64,000 nt of DNA from Epiperipatus broadwayi (GCA_028023455.1 JAQFVV010012499.1:2736584-2800583), one strand, 5' to 3'. Shown: positions 36,546 to 50,470, counted from the stretch's first letter. Notes: generated by a model from the sequence alone, not told the origin. Program-made: numbers and translations.

Positions 36546-38170
36546 GAGAGTGATGAATGATATGTTTAAAGTAATTAAAATCAAATAATTTACTCATATA
36601 AAAATTAAAACTATCATTAGGATTAATATTTATTGCATCTAAAACACTGTTGCATTAAATTATTTATCTTAGCATATTTTAAAGGTGTATGTGAATGTTT
36701 ACAATTTTTCAATATTAATTTAATTAAAAAAATTAAATTCAGTTCTTAATAATTTTTTTTTAAAAGGCTTTTTTTTTCCTGTTAATCAAATTTATATATA
36801 TATTTCTAATCTTTCTTTTAAATCGAACAAATAAAGACATATTTAAAGGAATGTGTTATCAAATTTGTTTTAATTTTATTTTGTCTAAAACAAACATAAT
36901 TACATAATTAGGATTAACAATAATAAAATTTGGAGACAAAAAATAATAAAACACTTGTTTTTAATTTTTATATAAGATAAAAAAAAATAGAAATGGAATG
37001 TTTATTTTATGAAATATTGAGATTGTTTGTTTATAAATATTATAAAAGTGCAGATTATTTTGAGAGTTAGTTTAAATGTGTAACAAGAAAAATTAAGTAT
37101 ATTAAGCTGTTTATTTTGCTAGATATCTCTGAAAATATTTAACTACTGGAGAAGAATTTATCATCACGTTACAGAGAAGCAGTGAAAAAATCTTAACATT
37201 AATAAAATGTTTTAATTAGTAAAAGAACATTCAAGAGCTGTTAACTAATCCTAACGTAGTGTAAGGTTACTTTCAAATAATGGACTTCTCCTCACTGTAA
37301 TAGGTTTAACTAACAATAAGTCTGATCAATAGGACAATGCTTAAAGAACATAAATAACCAATCACATAAACAGATCAGTTGGAAAGCTAAGTCAATGAAT
37401 CTTATCATTTCTAGTAAAAAAACTAACAGATAGTTAATGGCATTACATACATTATTTACAATAATGATCCTATAGTGAGGTAAATTTAGACCTGAATGTT
37501 GAAATTTCTAGCTATGGTTATCATTGTACCTAGTTCAAACAAGATAATTAAAAAATTAGTCCAACCTGAGTCAGTTAATTCAATTATTTCTTGCAAGGAC
37601 CAATATCTTGCTATATATAGAGATCCATTTAAAAAGAAAAATAGACAGCAAACAGACAACTGTCAGATGGCTAGTGGCAATATATACATTATCCACAAAT
37701 GTCCAGGTTACAGAGAGGAATGTTCAGGCCCTGAACTGGAAGCTGTTGACAACAATCTTTATTCTACCCAGTGTAAATGGGCCAATTGAAAAGAAGGTTT
37801 GGTGAATCTTATTATTTCAAATAAGAATCAAGATCTTGCTATATATAATAATTTTGACAACAAAATAAAGAATAATTTGCATCAGTGATTGCTAAAACAA
37901 TTGATATGTCCATAAATAAATGTTTAAAAAATTAAAGATTTCCATTGGAATACTGACATTGAAATGTTCAGATGTCTGTTGTAAATTATCTTCCACCAGT
38001 TATTGATAGGTATAGCCAAATGTTTTTCTGATGTTCAATTTAAAGTATTAAGTTTCATAAAGTCTATTATTGCTAAATAATGAATCAAATTATATTGGTT
38101 AATAAATATTTGTTAACTAGAAAAACAGTATTCTCAATTACAACATCGCACCTCTATCCAATTGTTGTTG
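36546..38170 (+). repeat. AT-rich region with a degenerate tandem repeat
   Basis: Within about 37250-37960 a unit of roughly 215-230 bp recurs in worn form. Examples are the patches with gaatcttatcatttctagt near 37397 and gaatcttattatttcaaata near 37803, and the DQYLAIY-like frame near 37598 with a QDLAIY-like repeat near 37830. The 97-codon frame at 37496-37789 lies inside this array. I see no gene in the rest. Confidence 0.4.
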
Positions 38171-38175
38171 TTGTT

Positions 38176-38355
<180 letters not shown>

Positions 38356-38550
38356 TCCCTCAGTATTTTCACTTGATCCCTCATCAATCATAGATCAAGG
38401 CTATAATGAAGCTTCAGATGGGGGGAATTATGAACAAAGACTATTCATTTGATTATAACTACACAAATCAACTCATGTGCAATCTGTAAATCTATTTTAT
38501 CTGTATTTTTTCTGGTGATACCATATGTAATCTACTTATTGTGCAATAAA

Positions 38551-38552
<2 letters not shown>

Positions 38553-38591
<39 letters not shown>
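38553..38591. repeat. (TA)n microsatellite
   Basis: About 39 bases of TA. Confidence 0.9.
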
Positions 38592-38596
<5 letters not shown>

Positions 38597-38692
38597 TTTT
38601 TCTACACAAAACACCACAATATCACATAAAAATAAAAAAAAAAACCTCTCTCTTTTGTTAACGGCAACCCCTCCCCCTTTCATAGTAATAAA

Positions 38693-38735
38693 TATATATA
38701 TTTTATATATATATATATTATATATAATATATATA

Positions 38736-38779
<44 letters not shown>
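38693..38779. repeat. Imperfect (TA)n microsatellite
   Basis: TA-rich tract with small interruptions, forming the left flank of the hairpin element at 38784-38996. Confidence 0.9.
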
Positions 38780-38783
<4 letters not shown>

Positions 38784-38784
<1 letters not shown>

Positions 38785-38996
38785 CAATCCATTAGAATAA
38801 AACTACAATTTTTTTAAAAAATGCCTATATAAAATTGAAGATTAATATCCTTTACTATAGCCAGCTTCTGCATATTCTGCCATCTTAAGTAGCTTATTTA
38901 GATGGCAGAATATGCTAAGCTGGATATATATTAATCTTCAATTTTATGTAGGTATTTTTTTAAAATTTTGTAGTTTTATTCTAATGGATTGTTTTA
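38784..38996. mobile_element. Small foldback element inserted in (TA)n
   Basis: A near-perfect hairpin of about 210 bp. Its left end aacaatccattagaataaaa pairs with its complement near 38972-38991, and the inner part pairs through agcttctgcatattctgcca. The loop is short, near 38890. (TA)n lies on both sides, consistent with insertion at TA. No coding capacity. Confidence 0.75.

Positions 38997-39050
<54 letters not shown>
38997..39050. repeat. (TA)n between hairpin element and Penelope palindrome
   Basis: About 50 bases of TA. Confidence 0.9.
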
Positions 39051-39052
<2 letters not shown>

Positions 39053-39520
39053 TTTTGGGATATACCATGTCTTATTTTCTATTGAGCTCTGATATTTCGA
39101 CGGAATAGCAACCACCATTTTCAAGGTTAACTTTTGAAAGAAAAACCATTAGATCTTAACAATAATGTGACTGTGTGCGAGATGAGAAATGAGATTCCAG
39201 TTCAGCATTCACAATATGAGTCTTATCAAAATGTTTATTTTCCTCAGTATTTTTACCTGTTAACAGGTAAAAATTTAACAGGTAAAAATACTGAGAAAAA
39301 TAAACATTTTGATAAGCCTCATATTGTGAATGCTGAACTGGAATCTCATTTCTCATCTCGCACACAGTCACATTATTTGTTAAGATCTAACGGTTTTTCT
39401 TTCAAAAGTTAACCTTGTAAATGGCGGTTGCTATTCCGTCGAAATATCGGTGCTCAATGGAAAATAAGACACTATATATTCCAAAAAGTTATAATTTATC
39501 TACATCATATAACCATGAAA
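39047..39520. pseudogene. Second Penelope-like palindrome, short arms
   Basis: The left arm (39051 to about 39262) is minus-strand and the right arm (about 39280 to 39520) plus-strand Penelope-like 3' end, both from the same family as 28789-30838. Shared parts include AELESHFSSRTQSHYLLRSN at the C-terminus and the ggatatacc tail. The arms meet inside a short duplicated aacaggtaaaaat junction near 39262-39285, a far more 3' point than in the first palindrome. Both outer ends meet (TA)n. Confidence 0.8.
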
Positions 39521-39531
39521 ACATTAAGTAT

Positions 39532-39535
<4 letters not shown>

Positions 39536-39587
<52 letters not shown>

Positions 39588-39588
39588 T
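39536..39588. repeat. (TA)n microsatellite with one G
   Basis: TA tract between the palindrome and the next Penelope-like fragment. Confidence 0.9.
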
Positions 39589-39589
39589 A

Positions 39590-40345
39590 ACAAAAAAATA
39601 AAGACTTATAAATCCAATAAATAATATAATATTTCAACCAGAGGACTGGTTTTCATCAGAAAGAAAAAAAAATACACAGTAAAATGGCGATAATCAAAAA
39701 TTACAGATTTGGTAAAAGATTAAAAATTTAACAAAACCCCCCTGATTGGTCACAAAATCTAACACAGAATATCTACCCAATCAATGACAAAATTCAAACA
39801 AAAAAAAAACTACATTCCCTCCTAATCAAGCTTAAATTCTATTTAAATTAAAATAAATATAAAAATAAATATAAATATAAAAATAAAAAATCCAAAATTA
39901 AAAATTAAAATATACATATGTGCATACATAGAAAAATTAAACTATGCTCACATACAAAAAATAGCTGTGCTCACATTAATATTCATTAAAAACTAAAATA
40001 CTTATATATTTTAAAAATTATAGTTAGTGCAAAGTACAATAATTTATAACTAATTATTTATCTATAAACCAATTAAACACAAATATTAAACATCCATGTA
40101 ACCAATATTTACATAAAAAAACCTCATATAAGAAAATTTTCACATAAAAAACACACATATAGAAATCATTTAGGAGACCAGGTAACCCAGAGATGTAATA
40201 GTTCCAGTGTTCAAATTCAATCCATGCGGTTCTAAGGTCTTGAATTTAAAAATAAAAAAACTCTCCTTTTGTTTTCTCTCCCTTGTAGAAGAAAAACCTT
40301 CCTGAAGAATCACTACTTTTAAATCATCAATTGAATGATTCGGTA
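39590..40345 (-). pseudogene. Penelope-like fragment of another family, C-terminal end plus 3' UTR
   Basis: On the minus strand about 40345-40180 keeps a short C-terminal reading (VVILQEGFSSTRERKQKESF, then HGLNL, then a stop), which resembles the end of GIY-YIG Penelope-like proteins. A long AT-rich 3' UTR follows, ending with the complement of an aaccagaggactggtttt block near 39636-39654. (TA)n bounds both ends, at 39588 and 40348. Confidence 0.55.
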
Positions 40346-40347
40346 AG

Positions 40348-40397
<50 letters not shown>
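40348..40397. repeat. (TA)n microsatellite
   Basis: About 50 bases of TA, at the truncated 5' side of the Penelope-like fragment. Confidence 0.9.
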
Positions 40398-40401
<4 letters not shown>

Positions 40402-41209
40402 GGATATTTGTGTGTATTCTATAGACAAATTGTAATTATGATGTAATAATACAAAGTATCAAAAAAAAATTCATATTGACATCTAGTTATCTATTAAAAA
40501 TATTTGTATAGAAATTGAAAATATTACATAATAATTAATAATTCTGACTTTAATAATATAAATTTGTGAATATTTCAAATGTATTTTTTTTCCATTTCTA
40601 CACAATTTAATAACCATGTGAATAAACCACCATATATCAAATATGTATCAATGGAACTTTTATAGTATTGATCCATCTATAATTACCATTTAGAATGAGA
40701 CTTTTACTTCTGACTGCATAAATGCAATGCCCTATGTCTATTGATCCATATGAATGTTTAGATAAATGAATAAAAATGGATTCATTTTTTATTTGCAATT
40801 TTGTTAGTTTTCTAACTAGAGAACAGTGCATTTATATAGGCAGCTTTTAAAGGTTTGTTAATTTAAGTACCATATATTTGTGTTAGAAAATTCATTTTTT
40901 TGTATATTTCATAATTGGAGATGAGTTAAAATTAACTCTAACTTGCAATTTAAATTAGAATGTAACCGCACTAACTTAACTGATTTAATATTTGCCTTAT
41001 AGTTAATATTCTTCTAGTTCAAAATCAATATAAAAAACTTTATTAAATTTGCAAAAAATTAACTGACCTTTCATTTGCAATTTGATTAAATTTGACAGTG
41101 GAAAATATTGTATCACAAACTCAACCCTCAGAAGTTTATCACCCAAAATATTACATAAAATGTTAAATACTTATAAGAAATTTATTAAAAGAATATTATA
41201 AAAATATTT
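40398..41209. other. Unassigned AT-rich region
   Basis: No supported gene or recognised repeat. The minus-strand 64-codon frame at 40637-40831 has no supporting motif. Confidence 0.5.
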
Positions 41210-42172
41210 ATAAAAATGCAACAACAACAATTAAATTACATAATGATACTAGGAAAGGCAACATTGAGAAGTGTAAGACAGGGTGTCTCCATATCTCCAA
41301 AACTTTGTACAGCTGTGCTGCAAGAAGTATTTTGCAGATTAAATTGGGAAGCTAAAGGAGTAAAAGTAAATGGTGATTATTTAAGACATTTAGATTATGC
41401 ATATAATGTAGTTCTTTTTTGCAAAAAAATGCTTTACAGCTTCAAGAAATGTTGCAATAGCTATCAGATGAAAGTAGGAAAGTAGGACTAAAGGTAAATG
41501 CTAAAATGAGTAAAGTCTATGGAATTTCTCAAAAGATAAAAATAAAGATTGATTATGATGAATTAGAAGAAGTTAACAACTACAAATATTTTGGTCAGAT
41601 TATTACTACAGATGGACACATAATGAAAAAAAAATTAGTCATAGAATTAAATTTAGTTGGAGTGCCTTTGGTAGAAATAACTTAATATTAAAAGGAAATA
41701 TGCCTATGTGTTTGAAAATAAAGGTTTTTAATAAAAATGTTTTACCAGTACTTACTTACTGATCTGAGACTTGGTCTTTTAATAGAAGAGCAATACAGAG
41801 ACTTCAGACCATTCAAAGAAATATGGAGATATACATATTATGAGTAACAAGAAGAGATTGAAAACACAACATATGGGTAAGAGAACAACATGTATTACTG
41901 ACATCATTGAAAAAAATAAAAGACTGAAATGGAAATGAGCTGGATATATTGCTAGAAAAAATGATAATAGATCAACAATTGAAATCTTAAACTGGATTCC
42001 AAAAGATTGTAAAAGACCAGAAATAGACCACATGTAAGATGGATGGCTGAACTAAGAAGGTATGCAGGGGTGATGTGGAGTAGAGAAGCTAAAGATCAGG
42101 GAAGAATTGTACTTGGAGAGACATTCATCTTGCAGTGGATTGATAATGGTTGATGACGATGATGATGATGAT
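41210..42172 (+). pseudogene. RTE-type LINE 3' half, 5'-truncated, with GAT-rich tail
   Basis: The open piece 41216-41485 holds RSVRQGVSISPKLCTAVLQE, the RT block after the fingers, and LDYAYNVVLF in the position of the catalytic box (the usual two Asp are reduced to LDYAYN). Frameshifted sequence follows, resembling the C-terminal region of RTE (a KDCKRP-like stretch near 42000). The element ends in a (GAT)n-like tail at about 42150-42172, typical of RTE 3' ends. It is the same family as 9600-11720. Confidence 0.8.
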
Positions 42173-43140
42173 GTATCAGAATGGTTTTATATTTATCGAT
42201 CATTCTTTATATTTATGTCCTGAGCATTTAAATGGAGCTGTTATATTTTTTGACTTTTAGAAAAATGATATTTTGTAATCAAAATAGAAGATTTTTACAT
42301 AAAAAAGTGTTTGGTATTCATTCATTTTATATTTAAAATCCAAAGTGCATGTGCAACAGTTTAATGCTGTTTAAATATTATTGTTTATAAAAATAAAAAA
42401 AAAACATTGTGCTATATAAAATAATTGATGTAAATGAGTGTAAAAAATGAGCTATAATCTAATCTGAATTAAACATTGCATAGTTTTATTTGTTACAAGA
42501 CAGTAAAATAACAGATAAAGTACATAATATTTTCTTTAATTTTGGAGAGATGATATAAAAAAACACTTTCTCTGGGGCAAACTATAAAAATTATTAATCA
42601 TATATATATATATATATAATATTTAAGGTTTTCACGTTTTATATATCTAAAAATTACTTTATATATTTGTATAAATTAAAGGTTATCCATCTACATTCGT
42701 GTATTATTAATTGTAGTTAAAATACTGGTCATCAACAATTTTCATAATATGTATTACCCAGCTGATTACCAGTATAACATGGCCAAAACATTGATATAAA
42801 TGTTTTTACTACAATTAATTTTACACAGATGTACTCGGATAACACTTCGTTTTATATCTGTAACCCATACCATTTTTCATGTTAAATATATATATAATTG
42901 GTTTAATTTTTAATAAAATTAGCTGGTTAAACACATTATTATTGCATGACAATAGCTAAACTCTTATCTATATATTAAAATTGCCTTGACAACACAATGG
43001 TGATTTTCGAGGTTGATGTTATTATGTGATTCATATATGTGTGAATGTGTGTGTACTTAATCTGTAGCACTACTTACCTATTTTTTGATTATGTTTTTAA
43101 TAAAATATTTTTTATTGTTTTAAATCTTATATAAAAAAAG
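42173..43140. other. Unassigned AT-rich region upstream of exon candidate
   Basis: No gene or complete repeat seen; a short (TA)n lies at about 42600-42617. Confidence 0.5.
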
Positions 43141-43185
43141 AAGTTAAAATGGCGACTGAAAATGAATATCTTGTGGATGAAGAAG
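43141..43185 (+). CDS. Candidate 45-nt micro-exon or first coding exon, acidic
   Basis: AG at 43139-43140 is followed by 45 nt and then GTAATT. Read in phase 1 with a leading G the codons give EVKMATENEYLVDEE, and both ends are phase 1, as in the exon candidates at 27602 and 35739. The acceptor lacks a good pyrimidine tract. Alternatively the ATG at 43149 in aaaATGGCG starts translation and this is a first coding exon (MATENEYLVDEE). A (ATT)n array begins immediately after the donor. Confidence 0.45.
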
Positions 43186-43187
43186 GT

Positions 43188-43188
43188 A

Positions 43189-43263
<75 letters not shown>
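43188..43263. repeat. (ATT)n trinucleotide array
   Basis: About 25 ATT units starting two bases after the GT of the exon donor at 43186. Confidence 0.95.
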
Positions 43264-43264
<1 letters not shown>

Positions 43265-44549
43265 GTTTTATCACTATTTGGATCTCTGATATTTTAATAG
43301 TTTTAAATAAAATTAATTTAATATTATTCAATCTGTTATAATTTAAAAATCAGAAATTTATGAATAATTTATAATCCAGCAAAGAAAAAAACAAAATGAA
43401 AATTCTCTTTTAATTTCCAAACCAATCAGCAGAAATTACAATGTCTTCTTTTTTAAACAAGATTTGAAAACCAAATTATTTACAATAAAACCATTCAAAC
43501 CATATGGCAATTTTTTATTTATTTATTTTTTAAAAGTACTGTATTAAGTATAAAACATTATTTATAAGCAAATAAAAATACCAGCAGACGATAAATAACG
43601 AAAATTTAATATATTTACTAAACATATTAAAAAAAATGTTATTATAATAATTAAGATAATTATAAAAATCTATAATAATTATAGACGTCCTTGAAAAGTA
43701 AAATGAAATATTTATTTCTACAACAACTTTTAATACGTTTTTTTTTTTTTATCAATTATGACGCAATGTCCAACTTTTTAAATATATCACTTCCTTAAAG
43801 AATTGCGATTTTAATTTCTGATGTTGTCAAAGCTGATGTCCAATTTTTTTAGTTCTTTTTCTTTTTGAACAATCAATCTGGTCAGTCGTCTTTCTTCTAT
43901 GATTTATAAATGTATCATAATGCATTATTTTGTTACTAATGCTAATAAAGGTAATATATGTATTCAAACTCATAACTGTTTGATAACTTACAAAATCTAC
44001 TTATAAGAAGTTTCTAACATAAAATCTAGTAATTATTTTTAATAAAAAAAATGTTAAATATGACTGAGTTCTGTGAAACTCATTAAAATTAAAGCAGACA
44101 TAACATAAAGCAGATATTTATAGATAAATTTTTTGCTAGATCAAAATAATTATGAAGAAACACACTATCTTTAAAAGAGGTTTTAATAAAAAAAAAACCC
44201 ACTAGATTTGAAAAATTAAAATAATGTGGAATGTTATTTTTAGTTGATGGTGGTAAACAAATATATGTTATGAACTGTTAAAAACTTCCAGAAAATATTT
44301 AAAAATTTCAAAATTATGAAACATTTTTTGGTATTGTCAGTAAAATTATTTTATTAATGAAAGAGGTATGGGATTACTAAGTCCTTAGTAAATTTTAGAA
44401 CAAAATAGAATCAAATAAAACTTTTTAAAAAATTTAAAATCAAAGTTACATATACATTTTTTTAACAACAATTGAAATTCAACATGAAAATAGCGATAAT
44501 AGATATATAATACAGATAACAAATTATAAACTAACGATATATAGTTAGT
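43264..44549. other. Unassigned AT-rich region
   Basis: No supported gene, RNA or recognised repeat. Confidence 0.5.
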
Positions 44550-45330
<781 letters not shown>

Positions 45331-45409
45331 TAGATAGCTAGACATTAAAATAACCAGAGAAATAAAAGAAGTATATACTCAAATAAAAGTAAATTTTATC
45401 TCATAGCTG

Positions 45410-45411
<2 letters not shown>

Positions 45412-45500
<89 letters not shown>
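45412..45500. repeat. (TA)n microsatellite
   Basis: About 90 bases of TA; it truncates the leader of the decayed Gypsy relative that follows. Confidence 0.95.
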
Positions 45501-45504
<4 letters not shown>

Positions 45505-46386
45505 ACCCTCACTTTCTGGAAATATGTAATACTAATAAATTGATCTAGCTCAGATAAATAACCATGTTCATCTAAAATGTATCTAATCAATAATAAATAT
45601 ATTCTCCAATATTGTAAGTTATTAAATTAGCTCTAACTAATAAATAATAATATAGTTCTGTTTCATAAATTAAATAAATAAATATCTAATAAAAATCATG
45701 AGACTATAAAGTGAGTTTACAAGTGGCAAGAGGAATGCATTGAGTTGAGCTAATATCCCACAGGATACTACCTCAATGGCATAAGAATCTATACCTCCTC
45801 TTACTATCTCAAACAATAAAGCTATAGCATTTCTATGTCTTCAATAATTACTTACTTAATTAAAATTATCTCAATAAAATAATCCTCATTTCTTTATCTA
45901 AATAATCTAGCTCAAATAATCTCAGGTTCTTTTAAAATAATTCTAGGCAATTATAATCTTTGTAATCAAGCATGATAAGGTATTTAATATCATTCCTAAC
46001 TACGTCTGACTAATACTAATAATTATTAAATAATAATAATAATCTTCAATGCATACTTTAATCTCATTTCTTTTCTCACTGTAATATTAGTCATGTATAA
46101 TAATAAATAATAATATAATATAATATTTTATTATCCATATGGCATCTTAAATAAATATGTGACATAATTGTATAATCTGAGAATATGTGGCAACTATAAA
46201 AATACTATAATTCTATGTAAATATTTTATAGTTATTCAATGACCATAATAATGATATAATAAATGAAGTTTCTTAAAGGAAATCATATCAAGAAAATATT
46301 ATAATTCTTAAATAATAGTTTTATTTAGGTTGTGCAAATATTATATCTTAATTCAAATTGTCTGTGATTATGTAACTGTGATGTGG
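45505..46386 (-). mobile_element. Internal 5' leader of a decayed minus-strand Gypsy relative
   Basis: The complement of about 45715-45800 (ttcttatgccattgaggtag, then tagctcaa) closely matches the leader of the plus-strand element at 55630-55690. It lies immediately internal to an LTR-like end at 46387. No gag or pol is left; the (TA)n at 45500 ends the fragment. Confidence 0.6.
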
Positions 46387-46912
46387 AGAAAATGAGTCAA
46401 CACCAAGGTTTATATAACAAACTTAACAAATTTTATTAACAACTTCAACAATAAATTATGTACATTATTTACATCATTAATGAACTTTATCTAGTCACAT
46501 TTTCTATACTCTCCAAAAATAAATTAGATAAAACAAAATTTGAGATATGGAACATTGTTCTATAAAAATATGTCTTATTGAAATATTATCATAGTATATC
46601 TCTATTACATCTTCATTAAGTTAATAAGTTCAAAATATAAGATAAAATTAATCAGTCTACTATTCATCTATTACTAGTACTTAATTCTTTTAAGGTAATT
46701 TAATACATCATGTAGTCCTTCCCAACTTAAAAACAACATGGGTAATTTTAATTAATAACATAGTGATTAAATTAGACTGCTTACCAATTATTAATCTAAT
46801 ATCAAATAAAATGTATGTAGTGTATCGTTATTACAGAATAACCTTTACAAAACTTATGATTATCTGTATTCTTTTATCTCAATGTTAGGTTTTATCATAA
46901 GAAAAGGGGGGG

Positions 46913-46950
<38 letters not shown>

Positions 46951-49900
46951 TACTTATCAAAAATATGCATCCTAAGTAAGTCTTTTAAAAAAAAATACTT
47001 GATAATTAATCAATATTATAAACCCACTTTAATTATCATTTATCCATCTTTATAAAAAAATAATCAATTTCAAATAAGAAAAGTTTTATGATTCTTTTAC
47101 TGACAAACCATATTCTTATCATCTTTGTATTTACTTCTCTCTTAACTACAAGTAAGACAACCTATCTTATCTTTTTCAATAACAATCCTGTACTTCCAAA
47201 CTTATTCATCATTTCATGTTTTAACTACAATCCTACATGATGTACTATGAGAAATTTTGATAGAGAATAAATGGATAGGTATATGGAAAAAACTATAGTT
47301 TTAACTCAATAATACTTCTATAAAATAATCATCATGGTAACAGTGTATAAGAAATGAGGTATGACTTATTTGTCTAATAACCTCCATTACTAAATATAAT
47401 GTCCAGGCTATTTATTCAGCTTTATGGAACATTCAACTTCAACATGCAGAAAACACTGCCATGGAAAATATACAAGCTATAGGGCTAAGTTATCCATACT
47501 TGCATAATAATCATTATTGATTACCCTTATTCCCATATAAATAAATCTTACATAAAATATTATCTTGGTTTTATTTAACTTACTACTAAGCCACTATCCT
47601 TATAACTTCCTTAGAGATCTATCTCTCTACATCACTAAAATTCTTCCCACATTTCTATAACAATAAATAAATTTACGTATAAATAATGACCTAACTGCTC
47701 AATAAGAAAAGATTACTTCACTTCTTTGATAACTCTTAGACCAAAACATCAATAATCAGTATCAATATAACACTTTAATCACTTAAAATACATACTAAGT
47801 TCAGTTAAAATAGAATCATATACTTATATTCCCATTACATTAAAATATACTTATAATATAAAACAAAAATATGCATATATTTAAAAATAAATAAACTCTT
47901 ATACTCTATGTGTATGCATCATGTTTTGATATACGTTCTCACACATCCACACACAAAATGACATATTTTGATCATTAAAAAAAAAAACATTATAAAATCA
48001 TTAGTATTTTTAAAATTATTACCATAAATGATCTTCACTAGTTAGCTACTTAATTGACATTCCTGGTTCACGAACTAAATAATAAAACTTGCATAGTATT
48101 TCATTTATTCAATACTTTCATACTTAAAATATTACGTTTTATTTTTTTAATTGTTAAATATTTTTAATATTAAAAATCTAAACACTATTTTAATAAATAG
48201 TTTAATATTTTATGTTCTTTTCCTATCTCTAACTTATAAATAAAATACTAAAGTTAGTAAAAAAAATAAATTTAAGACTATATTTATGAAAAAGAAATTC
48301 CATCGATTAAAAGTTCATTAAGGTAAATGTCTTTTCTTTTCTTTCTGGTACAGCACTTGTTGACAAAACTTTTACTGACATGCATGCTCTGATGGTTCCA
48401 CTTTAACAAAAATAAGGAAAATTTTTTTAAAAAAAAAAAAAAAAAAAAAAGGTAAGTCGATTTGTAAAATATCTGGATTGCTTTATAAATAACCATGGAT
48501 CTGCATTCTAAAAGATTTATAAAAATAGTTCATGGTTTCCTTCATTAATAAAAATAGTAATTAGTAAATGTACTTTTCAATATTATATGATGGAAATAAT
48601 TTTCCAAAGCTCTGCTTCTTTTATTCAGATTTCCCATCGGTTTATATTATTTGATACAGCAACAATGCTTAGCGTTCCTCAATATTTACTACTTAGTTTA
48701 AAACTTCTGTACATAATTTTAATATGTTTTGTATGACCAGCATACACTAATTAATAATAGGTTAATTATAATTACCTATTTTCCCATAAGGTATAAAATG
48801 TTCTGATAATGATCATAATTTTTTTACATCTTTTAAAATCATAGTTTTAAAATAGATTACTAAATATTTCTTCATAAAGAAATATTTCAGTGTCTTAAAA
48901 TAATTCTTTGATAAAATTTAAATTTTTTATAAAAGTTTACTAACTTATTTTAAATGAGTCCTCCAAATAAAGGCATTTTTATATTCCTTTAGTTTTAACT
49001 TCTGACGAATTTTTATAAATTTTCTCTGCGATGTCCAACTTACTAATCTCCATAGCAAAGTAAAATTATTAATTATGACAGGCAAAATTCTGTGCCCAGT
49101 GGAAAAATCATAGTTCTGATATTTTCCACATAAACTAAAATTTAATAATGGTTGATTCATGTTTAATGCAATGTTAAAAATTGGCTTAATAAATTAGTTG
49201 ATAGGGAATTACTTAGCTTTTAGCCTTGCATCTCAGTATTATACGATCTTTTAATAATGAATTACTATAGTTTCTTTTACAATTTAAAAATAAATAAAAT
49301 TGACTATTACTGGTACACTTAATTAACCAATGTTGTAGTAATAATAACAACAATAGTAGTAGTACCATGAAAAATAATTGTGCACCTGTTTTATACCTGA
49401 ACAAATCACACATTTGATTGGATAATTTAAACAATGCTTAGCTTATTTATCCCTGGCCAACAACACAATATTAAAATTTCTAAAAATAAATAATGATTTA
49501 TCTAATATTTATTATATTATTTAATTCTTAGTTAATTTTCGTATTTTATTTACACCTACCAAACACTTTAAAATAACTTTTAAAATCATATCGTAATATT
49601 TATTATTACTTTTAGCCTTCTTTTAAAACGTAGTTATTTTTCAAAACAAAATAAAAATCTAATTTTACTTATTACATTCGTTTTAAAAACCCAACTTAAT
49701 ATTTATAACAGCTAATATTATTTTTATTCTGGGATAGACAAATATAATATTTTTAAATTTTACATTAGAATTTTAAATCAGTTTTGCAACTTTACTAAAA
49801 ACTCCGCAAGCACATGTGAATATCTACATGTCACATGACTTACAAAATAAATGAAACCCTTATAATTTAACTGAAAATAAAATAAATGATTTAATTTACA

Positions 49901-50280
49901 AAATATTATATAAAAATAATGTTATAGCAAAATTTAGAATAATTATTTTAATATTATAAAATCAAATATGCACTTGTCTCCCATATTATCACTTTTAATT
50001 AAATGATTTTTTAAGTAGAATTATTAAATATAATTATTATTATTAAATAGTCTATTTATTCAACTTTAAGTTATTACTTTTAAAATTTACTTTAAACATT
50101 TATTTACAAGACTTATTAATGCAGTATTTATTATGGCCAGTTTTCCCATCCATACAATATTATAATTTATCTTTAGTTAACTGTTTTTTAACATATTAAC
50201 ACAATATTATACAGTAAATAATCTTATTTGCTTTAACAAGATTTTTTAAAAGATCATCAGCACATTATATACATCATGCC
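46387..50280 (-). mobile_element. LTR of a decayed Gypsy relative, about 3.8 kb
   Basis: On the minus strand the 3' end reads ttttctccacat at about 46387-46398, matching the LTR end of the plus-strand element (tttctccacat near 55050). The upstream gttgttaataaa-like polyadenylation region also matches. Further in, the complement of 49795-49870 (GTGACATGTAGATATTCACA) matches 51800-51850, and the complement of 50120-50180 (ATGGCCAGTTTT side) matches the start of the LTR at 51490-51540. It is strongly diverged and holds the poly-G run at 46906 and a poly-A run near 48428. The upper boundary is approximate. Confidence 0.55.
46906..46948 (+). repeat. Poly-G tract
   Basis: Forty-three bases, all G except one A at 46915, in otherwise AT-rich DNA. 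It is expected to form quadruplex structure, and the length may be assembly-dependent. Confidence 0.9.
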
Positions 50281-50329
50281 CTTAAATAGCTTTTAAATTA
50301 AATTTTTTTTTTTAATGAACTGATTTAAA

Positions 50330-50470
50330 CAATTCATCCTAACCTAAGTCCCCCAACCTATTCACTCCATGTTATACAACTGATACACATGATGACATAC
50401 ATGTAAAAAAGTTAAATAATCTCCAATATATGTTTAGTGCTGAACCAACACTCATTAGTTTGTCCAGATT
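50330..50470 (-). repeat. SINE-like head, inverted
   Basis: The complement of about 50350-50400 contains cagttgtataacatggagtg, matching the SINE-like starts near 12110 and 30950. Confidence 0.35.

Noticed and set aside
37496-37805. 97-codon frame with some protein-like composition.
   Set aside because: It sits in a worn tandem repeat and has no splice or homology support; described as repeat instead.
48354-48406. Apparent terminal exon: a strong acceptor (ctttctggtacAG), then a phase-1 frame ALVDKTFTDMHALMVPL ending in TAA, which would join in frame to the exon at 43141-43185.
   Set aside because: It lies inside a region I read as a decayed Gypsy LTR (46387-50280) in the opposite orientation, and a poly-A run follows, so chance or element sequence is likelier than a host exon.
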